7,093 bases of DNA from UBA3071 sp965369635 (GCA_965369635.1 CBDURC010000160.1:1-7093), one strand, 5' to 3'; shown: positions 1 through 5,239, counted from the stretch's first letter. Numbers and translations: made by a program. The notes: generated by a model from the letters alone, not told the origin.

Positions 1-622
1 CCAGGAACAGTGCCCCGGCCTGATGGGCCAGGCGACCGATCTCCTGCACCGGATTTATGGTGCCCAGCACGTTGGAGACGTGGGCACAGCAGACCAGCTT
101 GGTCCGCCCGGTGATCGCTTCCCTCAACTGCTCCAGATCCAGGGTTCCATCGTCGTGGATGCCGATGACCTTGAGAATCACGCCGGCCCGCTCGCGCACC
201 ATCTGCCAGGGCACCAGGTCCGAGTGGTGCTCCATCACGGTGATCACAACTTCGTCACCGTGGCGTAAGCGGGCCCGCTCGCTTACGCCGAACAACAGCG
301 AATAGGCCACCAGGTTGATCGCTTCAGTGCTGTTGCGCACGAAGACGATTTCCCCTTCGTCGCCGGCGCCGATGAAACGGGCCACGTTCTCGTGAGCCTG
401 CTCGTAAAGATCTGTTGCCTCTTGCCCCAGCGTGTGGGGCGAGCGATGAACGTTGGCGTTATAGGTGCAGTAGAACTCCTGTATGGTGCGCAGAACCTGC
501 TGCGGCTTCTGCGTCGTGGCGGCGTTATCGAAATAGATCAGAGGCTTGCCCCCGATCTTCCGCTGCAGGATGGGGAAGTCGGCACGTATGGCCTGCACGT
601 CCAGAATGGATGTTTCCCTCAT
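1..622 (-). CDS. sufS: SufS-type cysteine desulfurase, N-terminal 207 residues (cut by left edge)
   Basis: PLP enzyme of the class V aminotransferase fold that takes sulfur from cysteine as a persulfide and releases alanine, for Fe-S cluster and other sulfur-transfer pathways in the cytoplasm. From the ATG at 622 the reading frame is open to the left edge. It shows the family's N-terminal landmarks: RADFPIL at 13-19, FDNAATTQKP at 31-40, NVHRSPHTL at 57-65, NSTEAINLV at 97-105, MEHHSDLVPWQ at 130-140 and HVSNVLGT at 161-168. His132 aligns with the PLP-stacking His123 of E. coli SufS. The PLP lysine and the persulfide cysteine lie beyond the edge, so activity cannot be judged. The start is preceded by a purine-rich GGTGGAGAGGAGG tract; GGTGGAG gives normal spacing and AGGAGG abuts the ATG. 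It follows the arsM remnant after 71 bases. A CsdA-like or other class V member is possible, but the N-terminal pattern favours SufS. Confidence 0.93.
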   Translation of the reverse strand, partial: MRETSILDVQAIRADFPILQRKIGGKPLIYFDNAATTQKPQQVLRTIQEFYCTYNANVHRSPHTLGQEATDLYEQAHENVARFIGAGDEGEIVFVRNSTEAINLVAYSLLFGVSERARLRHGDEVVITVMEHHSDLVPWQMVRERAGVILKVIGIHDDGTLDLEQLREAITGRTKLVCCAHVSNVLGTINPVQEIGRLAHQAGALFL

Positions 623-638
623 CCTCCTCTCCACCTCC

Positions 639-681
639 CACCGGCGACTGACCCGGTCAGCGAAGACCCCCGTTGCCGGTG
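639..681 (-). other. Nested stem-loop in the sufS leader
   Basis: Outer arms CACCGGC (639-645) and GCCGGTG (675-681) are perfect 7-base inverted repeats. An inner hairpin, CTGACC (648-653) with GGTCAG (655-660), lies between them. The structure ends just upstream of the purine-rich ribosome-binding tract (623-636) of the SufS start at 622. No U-run follows on the minus strand, so it does not look like an intrinsic terminator. A role in mRNA folding or translation is only an inference. Confidence 0.45.
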
Positions 682-684
682 TAG

Positions 685-707
685 CGCACGGTTTCAACCA
701 CCGTGCG
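685..707 (-). other. 8-bp inverted repeat over the arsM-remnant stop codon
   Basis: CGCACGGT (685-692) and ACCGTGCG (700-707) form a perfect 8-bp stem with a 7-base loop that contains the stop codon (694-696) of the arsM fragment. No T-run follows on either strand, so a rho-independent terminator is not supported. It may be an RNA-processing or rho-type end structure, or chance in GC-rich DNA. Confidence 0.4.
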
Positions 708-942
708 GCTTATGAGCTCTCACCTGAACACTGATGATTCTGCCTTTCAGTGTTTCGCTCATCCCGGGCTCGTCGAAGCGATGCTCGGCGACGACAGCCA
801 CATCCTGGAAACCCGCTCTTCCGATCATCTCCAGATAGACTTCCTTTTCGAGCGCTCCCGCCACACATTCGGCCGTTGCTTCGAAACTCCGTCTGATCTC
901 CTCCGGGAGCTCCCCTTCGGTGACCAGATCGGAGATCATCAT
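694..942 (-). pseudogene. arsM: Truncated arsenite methyltransferase, C-terminal fragment
   Basis: The 82 codons from 942 match my memory of the C-terminal part of ArsM-type SAM-dependent arsenite methyltransferases: MISDLVTEGELPEEIRRSF near the start, AECVAGALEKEVYLEMI in the middle, then FDEPGMSETLKGRIISVQVRA. In intact proteins the MISD segment directly follows a KPGGR turn of the methyltransferase core. Here the frame upstream reads about 13 unrelated codons and then a stop near 984, so the SAM-binding domain is absent. The two ATGs at the break have only a weak GAGAGA-like tract upstream. The fragment sits between the UbiE-type methyltransferase and sufS on the same strand. It is most likely a 5'-deleted remnant; expression as a small standalone protein is less likely. 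The ArsM assignment rests on recalled similarity. Confidence 0.7.
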
Positions 943-1022
943 TGATCTCTCTCGCCTGGTCCGTATTGCACTCCTGCCGCCTCATGACCCATTGAGGCAA
1001 CCTTCTACGAGCAACTCTTTGC

Positions 1023-1727
1023 CTAATATGACTTCTTTGCTACAACAATCTCAACTGGTAAACCCCACATGGACATTTCCCCGACATCAAGGATTTGAAA
1101 CTGGGCATCTTCCAACGCCTTTTGCACAAAGATCGGTCTGCAATCAACGTAATTGGGGAACTTCCTGTGCGCCCATCCGTAAAGTCTCGTCATCACACCA
1201 GCCTTCCCCTTTTTGGACATTGCCACAACACAGATACGCCCGCCACTTGGAAGAACTCTTTGGCACTCGTGCAAGACGATTGGAATTTCCGGTGTATCGA
1301 AGAGTTCCAGAGTGAAGCTCAAAAAAACCGCGTCGAAGAAATCTGCTTCGAAGGGAAGTTCTGCAGCGTCGCCACACTTCAACTTCACTCTTTCTGACAA
1401 CCCTGCTTCCTTAACTCTTGATAGGGCGATATTGAGCATCTCTTCCGATATATCAATGCCATAGACTTTGCCTGAATTGCCGACCAATTGAGCCAAAGCC
1501 AGTATGCTATGTCCGGTACCAAATCCAATCTCAAGAACTATCTCTCCTTCCCTAGCGCTTAGTTCTTGCAGACCGGCGTCTCTATATTTCTTCTCAAAGG
1601 GACCAGTCACTGCATCATACCATTTGCTCATCTTATCGTAACTGGCTTTGGCTTTTCCCTTCGGCCTTGTGACTCTACTTATCTCTGTTTCATTTGCGGA
1701 CATGTTTTTCCCGACGTTATCTTGCAC
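1023..1727 (-). CDS. UbiE-type class I SAM-dependent methyltransferase
   Basis: A 234-residue class I (Rossmann) methyltransferase of the UbiE/Methyltransf_11 type; the substrate cannot be read from the sequence. The N-terminus has YDKMSKWYDAVTG (30-42), the usual lead-in of UbiE-like enzymes. Motif I is VLEIGFGTGHS (64-74), the ribose-binding acidic residue is Asp92 in YGIDIS, GDAAELPF (119-126) is the adenine-side motif, and FDAVFLSFTLELF (131-143) follows. The start is a GTG at 1727, chosen because GAGGAG lies 6 bases upstream; the ATG at 1703 has only a weak GGGA. It begins 45 bases after the thiF-like gene, so co-transcription is likely. GC is low for the window: 27/60 at 1501-1560 and 29/60 at 1081-1140, against 39/60 at 2041-2100 in the neighbouring gene, which suggests separate origin. 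It need not act on quinones. Confidence 0.88.
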   Translation of the reverse strand: MQDNVGKNMSANETEISRVTRPKGKAKASYDKMSKWYDAVTGPFEKKYRDAGLQELSAREGEIVLEIGFGTGHSILALAQLVGNSGKVYGIDISEEMLNIALSRVKEAGLSERVKLKCGDAAELPFEADFFDAVFLSFTLELFDTPEIPIVLHECQRVLPSGGRICVVAMSKKGKAGVMTRLYGWAHRKFPNYVDCRPIFVQKALEDAQFQILDVGEMSMWGLPVEIVVAKKSY

Positions 1728-1772
1728 ACCTGACTCCTCTCATTCCACTCTCCACTCTCCCTGTCGGTGCCC

Positions 1773-2798
1773 CTACAGGCCGACGTACCTGGCGTACAGC
1801 GATCGGGCCATAGCCTCGTCGGTGGTGCCCTTGATGATAGCCCGCCCGTTGGGGAAGAGGGTCAGCTTATAGGAATCAACCTTGAAGCGCAGCATATAGT
1901 CATTGAAGGTTACCTGCCCCACTGAATTGAGCCGCTCTGCCAGGTCAGGGAAAGAGACCCTGGCCTCCCCACGTACGTTGACCTGCACCGCTTCCCGGCC
2001 GCAGAGGCTGGTCAGATAGGAACCCACCCGGGCCTCCAGGAACTCGAACCGGCCCAGATCGCAGGCCGGGCAGGGATCATCTCCCCTTCCCAGTTCCAGC
2101 CGCTCCAGGGTGCCGGTCCAGGCGTCCACGTAGATCAGCCGGCCGTGGAGTTCCTCTTCCTTACCCATGAGGAGTTTGAGTCCCTCGGTCACCTCCAACG
2201 AGGCCACGATGTTGACCGCCGGGCCCAGCACCCCCACCGTGTCACAGGTGGGTGTGCTGCCGGGCGCTGGCATGTCGGCCAGGAAACAGCGGAAGCAAGG
2301 AGTGCGATGGGGAATGATGGCCATGGTCATGCCATAGGTGGCGATCACTGCCCCGTAGACCCAGGGGAGGCCGTGCTTGATGCAGGCGTCGTTGACCAGG
2401 AGGCGGGTTTCGAAGTTATCAGTGCCATCCAGTACCAGATCCACGTCACCGATGATCTCTTCCACGTTTCCGGGGTTGACGTCGGCCACGACGGGTTCTA
2501 TCTCCACCTGAGAGTTGACCTTGCGCAACTTCTCGGCGGCGGCTACTGCCTTGGGCAGTCCACGGGCGATGTCTTCCTCGTCGAAGAGGATCTGCCGTTG
2601 CAGATTATTCAGTTCGATGTAGTCGCGGTCAACGATCTTGACCCGACCCACTCCGGCCCGCACCAGGCTGTCGGCGATGACCGTCCCCAACGCCCCGCAG
2701 CCAATGATGGCCACTGCTGAAGACAGGAGTCTCTTCTGCCCCTCCCTCCCTATCTCAGACAGGAGAATCTGCCTTGAATATCGCTCCAGTGCACCCAC
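1773..2798 (-). CDS. thiF: ThiF/MoeB/HesA-family E1-like adenylyltransferase
   Basis: E1-like enzyme that uses ATP to adenylate the C-terminal glycine of a ubiquitin-fold sulfur carrier (ThiS, MoaD or CysO type) before it is thiocarboxylated. The 341 residues start with the family lead LERYSRQILL (4-13). Nucleotide-binding IIGCGALGT is at 31-39, the conserved Asp57 and LNNLQRQ at 63-69, and the DGTDN Mg/ATP motif at 124-128. Zinc-binding CxxC pairs are at Cys168/171 and Cys243/246, and the possible catalytic Cys185 lies in TCDTVGVLGP. A C-terminal extension of about 95 residues (TSLCGREAVQV at 263-273, FPNGRAIIKGT at 315-325) is like that of Bacillus-type ThiF, so the length is normal for this branch. 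The start is GTG at 2798, with GGAG overlapping the cysK stop. The 5-base gap to cysK implies one operon. Whether it serves thiamine, molybdopterin or cysteine synthesis is open; no carrier gene is visible. Confidence 0.93.
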   Translation of the reverse strand: MGALERYSRQILLSEIGREGQKRLLSSAVAIIGCGALGTVIADSLVRAGVGRVKIVDRDYIELNNLQRQILFDEEDIARGLPKAVAAAEKLRKVNSQVEIEPVVADVNPGNVEEIIGDVDLVLDGTDNFETRLLVNDACIKHGLPWVYGAVIATYGMTMAIIPHRTPCFRCFLADMPAPGSTPTCDTVGVLGPAVNIVASLEVTEGLKLLMGKEEELHGRLIYVDAWTGTLERLELGRGDDPCPACDLGRFEFLEARVGSYLTSLCGREAVQVNVRGEARVSFPDLAERLNSVGQVTFNDYMLRFKVDSYKLTLFPNGRAIIKGTTDEAMARSLYARYVGL

Positions 2799-2803
2799 CC
2801 ACC

Positions 2804-3733
2804 TTACTCCGTTTCGAAGAGGAGAGTGCTCAGATACCGCTCCCCCGTATCAGGCAGAATGACCACGAGAAGTTTCCCCTTGTTCTCAGGCCTGGCCGCC
2901 ACCTGCAGAGCAGCGTGAGCAGCCGCACCGGAGGAGATGCCGCCAAGTATCCCCTCCTCCCTGGCCAGCCTGCGGGCCATCTTGGCTGCGTCCTCATCGG
3001 CCACCTGGATTACTTCGTCCACCAGTTCCAGCCGCAGGACGTCGGGGGCGAAGCCGGCGCCGACCCCCTGTATCTTGTGAGGGCCGGGCTCTCCCCCGGA
3101 GAGTACCGGCGAGGCGGCCGGCTCCACGGCGATGGCCCTAAAATCCGGCTTGCGGACCTTGATTACCTCGGCGATGCCGGTGATGGTGCCTCCCGTCCCT
3201 ACGCCAGCCACCACGATGTCCACCTGGCCGTCGGTGTCGCGCCATATCTCCTCGGCCGTGGTGCGGCGGTGGACCTCAGGGTTGGCAGGGTTCTTGAACT
3301 GTTGAGGGATGAAGTAGCGCGGGTCCTGGGCTGCCATCTCCTCGGCTTTGCTAATCGCCCCGGACATTCCCTCTTTCCCCGGTGTCAGGACCAGTTCGGC
3401 GCCGAGGGCCTCAAGAAGCCTCCTCCGCTCAATGCTCATAGTGTCGGGCATGGTCAAGACGAGCCTGTAGCCCCTGGCGGCGCAGACAAAGGCCAGGGCA
3501 ATGCCGGTGTTGCCGCTGGTGGGCTCCAGGATGATGGTGTCCTTGTTGATGAGTCCCTCCCTCTCTGCCGCCTCGATCATGCTCACGCCGATGCGATCCT
3601 TGACGCTGCCCAGAGGGTTGAAGGATTCCATCTTGGCCACTACTGTAGCCTCCAGACCCTTCGTCACTTTGTTTAGCCTGATCAGGGGCGTGTTGCCAAT
3701 GGTCTCGGTGATGTCTTTGTAGATTCTAGTCAT
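2804..3733 (-). CDS. cysK: Cysteine synthase A (O-acetylserine sulfhydrylase)
   Basis: PLP-dependent fold-type II enzyme that makes cysteine from O-acetylserine and sulfide in the cytoplasm. The 309 residues contain the PLP lysine Lys45 in GSVKDR, the substrate loop TSGNTG (72-77), MPDTMSIERR (95-104), the phosphate-binding GVGTGGT (177-183), KIQGVGAGF (220-228), GISSGA (265-270) and PDTGERYLST (294-303). Length and motifs are those of a full-length CysK/CysM; there is no CBS or haem domain, which argues against cystathionine beta-synthase. The ATG at 3733 is preferred over the in-frame TTG at 3745, because the Shine-Dalgarno GGAGGA lies between them. It is translationally close to the downstream ThiF-like gene, a pairing known from carrier-dependent cysteine synthesis (CysM/CysO/MoeZ in mycobacteria). 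The KIQGVGAGF and SGNTG features fit ordinary sulfide-using enzymes equally well. Confidence 0.96.
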   Translation of the reverse strand: MTRIYKDITETIGNTPLIRLNKVTKGLEATVVAKMESFNPLGSVKDRIGVSMIEAAEREGLINKDTIILEPTSGNTGIALAFVCAARGYRLVLTMPDTMSIERRRLLEALGAELVLTPGKEGMSGAISKAEEMAAQDPRYFIPQQFKNPANPEVHRRTTAEEIWRDTDGQVDIVVAGVGTGGTITGIAEVIKVRKPDFRAIAVEPAASPVLSGGEPGPHKIQGVGAGFAPDVLRLELVDEVIQVADEDAAKMARRLAREEGILGGISSGAAAHAALQVAARPENKGKLLVVILPDTGERYLSTLLFETE

Positions 3734-3737
3734 TGGT

Positions 3738-3743
3738 TCCTCC
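3738..3743 (-). promoter_or_regulatory. Ribosome-binding site that fixes the cysK start
   Basis: GGAGGA on the minus strand ends 4 bases before the ATG at 3733. It overlaps the TTG codon at 3745-3743 that would otherwise give a four-residue longer protein, so the shorter start is favoured. Confidence 0.8.
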
Positions 3744-3757
3744 AACTGGCATGTATA

Positions 3758-3955
3758 TCACTCATCTCCTTCGCTTGTCCCATCCCTATTGCGCCCGATG
3801 ACGGTGAGCGTCCTCTTGAAGAAACGCCTACCCTCTTTTCTGTAGTAGTGCACGGTGTCATCGGCGTCAACAAACGACATCTCCACAGACAGCGCCTCGG
3901 AGATAGCCTCGATGGTCTCCAGTGACAGTTGAACAAGCGTCGTGCGTACCTGTAC
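3758..3955 (-). pseudogene. Broken PAS-domain gene (DUF438-like), N-terminal remnant
   Basis: The minus frame between a TAA at 3956-3958 and a TGA at 3758-3760 encodes about 65 residues that read like the front of the PAS domain found in DUF438/hemerythrin-type signalling proteins: LSLETIEAISEAL, then FVDADDTVHYY, then FFKRT and VIGR. In the intact domain the IGR is followed by a cysteine/histidine/proline segment (CHPPKS-like); here it is replaced by a short unrelated tail and a stop. No ATG, GTG or TTG with a ribosome-binding site precedes the homologous part, since the only in-frame candidates are internal. The fragment therefore lacks both a start and most of the fold. It lies between the ferredoxin and cysK. 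The family call comes from recalled similarity; a short expressed protein using a CTG start cannot be fully excluded. Confidence 0.55.
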
Positions 3956-3998
3956 TTATAGCCCTGCCTGGCGCAAGAGGGTATCCTGCGTCACAGTC

Positions 3999-4247
3999 CT
4001 ATTCGGAACCGACGATTTCGAAAGCACAGGAGATGGCGCCGGTAGGGCAGACCTCTTCACATAAGTATAGGCAGCAGCCGGCATCCCCAGTGCAGGCAGA
4101 ACCATCAACACAACCCTGGGGGCAGTTGAAGACCGGCCCCTTTTCTCCCAGTTCAATGGCATGGCAGGGGCAGCCCTCCACGCACAGCCCGCAGAGCGTG
4201 CAGAGATGTTCGTCAAGTTGAGGCATTGCAGGATCAGTTTGCTTCAT
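3999..4247 (-). CDS. Small cysteine-rich 4Fe-4S ferredoxin-like protein
   Basis: An 82-residue soluble protein with 13 cysteines, expected to carry two [4Fe-4S] clusters and move electrons; its redox partner is unknown. The first motif is canonical C-x2-C-x2-C-x3-CP (Cys16, 19, 22, 26). The second half has GCCLYLCEEVCPTGAI, where Cys63 and Cys67 fit the end of a motif but the two preceding ligands must come from Cys58/Cys59 or Cys52, so the spacing is not the standard one. An insert with Cys42, Cys46 and Cys52 separates the halves. The ATG at 4247 is chosen because GAGGG lies 8 bases upstream and the fold begins there; an in-frame upstream extension to 4346 would run through the hairpin repeat and is unlikely to be coding. 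There is no signal peptide. It precedes the PAS remnant and cysK on the same strand. Confidence 0.87.
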   Translation of the reverse strand: MKQTDPAMPQLDEHLCTLCGLCVEGCPCHAIELGEKGPVFNCPQGCVDGSACTGDAGCCLYLCEEVCPTGAISCAFEIVGSE

Positions 4248-4266
4248 TGGCCTGCCCTCACCAAGA

Positions 4267-4321
4267 AGGCTGTCCCCATTGTAGCATGGGGACAGCCTCC
4301 TGTCTGCGACAAAAGTCTCTT
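4267..4321. repeat. Dispersed hairpin repeat, copy 1
   Basis: A perfect 13-bp inverted repeat (4267-4279 with 4286-4298, 6-base loop) is followed by CCTGTCTGCGACA and AAGTCTCTT. The stretch 4285-4321 matches 5402-5438 at 35 of 37 positions in the same orientation. The arm at 4286-4298 can also pair with downstream CTGTC (GACAG 4291-4295 with 4300-4304, 4-base loop), so two hairpins compete for one arm. On the minus strand the element lies in the leader of the ferredoxin gene, ending about 7 bases before its ribosome-binding site. It looks like a REP/MITE-type dispersed element; no transposase is present. Confidence 0.8.
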
Positions 4322-4431
4322 CTATGCACACATTGGCCAAGGTCACGCAGAGGGTGGGGACCTGCGCAGGAGAGGCCCATGCTCATTACGGCTTGCGTGC
4401 TTGACCCCTGATCGCACTTGAGTTCTCAGAT

Positions 4432-4881
4432 TCACCAAACTGCCTCATAGCTTGGTGGAAGCACAGCCCATTGTCCGCCATGGACGTGCAGGCGACGAGT
4501 AGGCTGCCCATCGGGGGTAGCGAATGTTCTGTCGTCCTGGGTCCAGGCCAGCACGCCTCCCCAGAGATTGAAGGCCTCAAGTCCCTTTGCACGGAGCTTC
4601 TGCGCGTAAGCGCCGCTTCGGCAGCCTATGGTACAATATACAAGGATGTGCTTATTCTTATGCTCTTCTATTTGCGCTTCGAATTCCTCGATGCTTAAGG
4701 AGCCTGCAATGATTGAAACACGCCGCTCACGTTGGGAGCGAGCATCGACGATGCTCCACTCTTCTTGCTTGCTTCGACGCAAGAACTCGCTCGCCGAGAG
4801 AGAGGGCGCGCCCGAGAACATCTGAGAACATCCATTAGCAGACTCTTCCAAGCGCTCAATGTACACGGGATTAGTGTTCAT
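4432..4881 (-). CDS. Single-domain rhodanese-like sulfurtransferase
   Basis: A 149-residue rhodanese-fold protein expected to carry a persulfide on its active-site cysteine and pass sulfane sulfur to an acceptor such as cyanide, a thiol or another sulfur-relay protein. The start of the fold shows SIVDARSQRER (43-53). The active-site loop is YCTIGCRSG (82-90), with Cys83 catalytic and Arg88 closing the six-residue loop. FNLWGGVLAW (104-113) is the usual rhodanese ending, followed by a C-terminal tail (HVHGGQWAVLPPSYEAVW) that I recall from other bacterial single-domain rhodaneses. The ATG at 4881 is preferred over the ATG at 4887: AGGGAGG abuts the first and stands 6 bases from the second. There is no signal peptide. 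It has its own 150-base upstream region with dyads, so it is probably transcribed separately from the Crp gene. Confidence 0.92.
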   Translation of the reverse strand: MNTNPVYIERLEESANGCSQMFSGAPSLSASEFLRRSKQEEWSIVDARSQRERRVSIIAGSLSIEEFEAQIEEHKNKHILVYCTIGCRSGAYAQKLRAKGLEAFNLWGGVLAWTQDDRTFATPDGQPTRRLHVHGGQWAVLPPSYEAVW

Positions 4882-4930
4882 GGCCATCCTCCCTGATCTT
4901 GGTCGTATTCTTCAGACCATCCTCCTTGAT
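4882..4930 (-). repeat. Duplicated ribosome-binding segment ahead of the rhodanese gene
   Basis: GGCCATCCTCCCTGAT (4882-4897) and GACCATCCTCCTTGAT (4915-4930) on the plus strand match at 14 of 16 positions, 33 bases apart. On the minus strand each reads as a strong GGAGG followed at once by ATGG. The copy nearer the gene supplies the ribosome-binding site for the start at 4881; the distal copy leads into ATG GTC TGA, a two-codon reading frame. Confidence 0.6.
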
Positions 4931-4943
4931 ATTTGTGGTGTAT

Positions 4944-4962
4944 GATGCGGCAGACCCGCATC
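4944..4962. promoter_or_regulatory. Dyad upstream of the rhodanese gene (possible operator)
   Basis: GATGCGG (4944-4950) and CCGCATC (4956-4962) are perfect 7-base arms with a 5-base spacer, 62-81 bases upstream of the rhodanese ATG. Size and place suit a dimeric repressor site, but I recognise no specific regulator. Confidence 0.35.
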
Positions 4963-4978
4963 TGGCTGGTTCAGCGAA

Positions 4979-4996
4979 TTGTACGAATCGGTACAA
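4979..4996. promoter_or_regulatory. Second dyad upstream of the rhodanese gene
   Basis: TTGTAC (4979-4984) and GTACAA (4991-4996) are perfect 6-base arms with a 6-base spacer, 34 bases further upstream than the first dyad. On the minus strand the left arm overlaps TACAAT, a fair -10 hexamer, though no good -35 stands at the right distance. Operator or promoter function is inferred from position only. Confidence 0.35.
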
Positions 4997-5028
4997 ACCA
5001 AACAGGGTGTGCCACAAACTCGAAAACC

Positions 5029-5175
5029 TTACCTACCAGGGCACCAAGCTCCTGATCTCACCCTGTGAACTTGCACTGAGCCTACCCCAGGGGCCCCCAA
5101 CTGCTGCATTAGGCCCATGTTGTCATTATCTGCGTCCGATTTCCCATAGACAATGGGATCGTCGATCTCACTCAT
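5029..5175 (-). CDS. Possible 48-residue small protein, unrecognised
   Basis: An ATG at 5175 opens 48 codons to a TAA at 5029-5031. The N-terminal half is acidic and protein-like (SEIDDPIVYGKSDADND), the middle has MQQLGAPGVGS, and the end is basic (HRVRSGAWCPGR). I do not recognise the family. There is no evident ribosome-binding site ahead of the ATG, and the composition alone does not prove coding. It has no membrane segment or signal peptide. It lies between the Crp remnant and the rhodanese gene on the same strand, so it could be a small gene, the start of an eroded one, or chance. Confidence 0.3.
   Translation of the reverse strand: MSEIDDPIVYGKSDADNDNMGLMQQLGAPGVGSVQVHRVRSGAWCPGR
5137..5161. 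other. Stem-loop within the small ORF
   Basis: CGAT (5137-5140) pairs with ATCG (5158-5161), and CCCAT (5143-5147) with ATGGG (5153-5157). This gives a 9-bp stem with a 2-base bulge and a 5-base loop. The CCCAT/ATGGG core resembles the hairpin of the dispersed repeat, and the degenerate third repeat copy lies just to the right. Confidence 0.35.
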
Positions 5176-5196
5176 ACAATAGCGTAGTTACGGTCA

Positions 5197-5221
5197 TCTG
5201 TCCGTGACTTAAGTCTCTTTT
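5197..5221. repeat. Dispersed repeat, degenerate copy 3 (tail only)
   Basis: These 25 bases match 5416-5440, the tail of copy 2, at 20 positions, including a full AAGTCTCTTTT end, in the same orientation. The adjoining hairpin arm is missing, although a CCCAT/ATGGG stem stands about 40 bases to the left. With copy 2 it brackets the Crp remnant. Confidence 0.45.
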
Positions 5222-5239
5222 TTTATCAATTCATTCTCA

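Noticed and set aside
710..1000. 96-codon minus ORF across the arsM fragment
   Set aside because: It is in another frame from the clear ArsM-like sequence and has low-complexity, Arg-rich composition.
1728..1772. Short GAGAGTG tandem on the minus strand between the thiF-like and methyltransferase genes
   Set aside because: Two 7-base units in a purine-rich spacer are too little to call a repeat or regulatory element.
2145..2720. 191-codon plus-strand ORF opposite the thiF-like gene
   Set aside because: It is a shadow of the E1-like gene; its residue pattern mirrors the antisense codons.
2774..3676. 300-codon plus-strand ORF opposite cysK
   Set aside because: It is an antisense shadow of the strongly supported cysK, with no motif of its own.
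3730..3936. 68-codon minus ORF starting at a TTG
   Set aside because: It is frame-shifted relative to the PAS-like remnant, and its residues look random and Arg/Ser-rich.
4361..4370. 10-bp palindrome CCTGCGCAGG between rhodanese and ferredoxin
   Set aside because: It is short, isolated and likely by chance in GC-rich DNA; it has no partner site or T-run.
4899..5207. 102-codon plus-strand ORF in the intergenic stretch
   Set aside because: It has no ribosome-binding site or family resemblance, and runs through dyads and the degenerate repeat.
5188..5224. Possible plus-strand terminator (GTTACGG/CCGTGAC stem and a later T-run)
   Set aside because: The T-run begins 9 bases after the stem and no plus-strand gene leads into it; the run belongs to the repeat tail.
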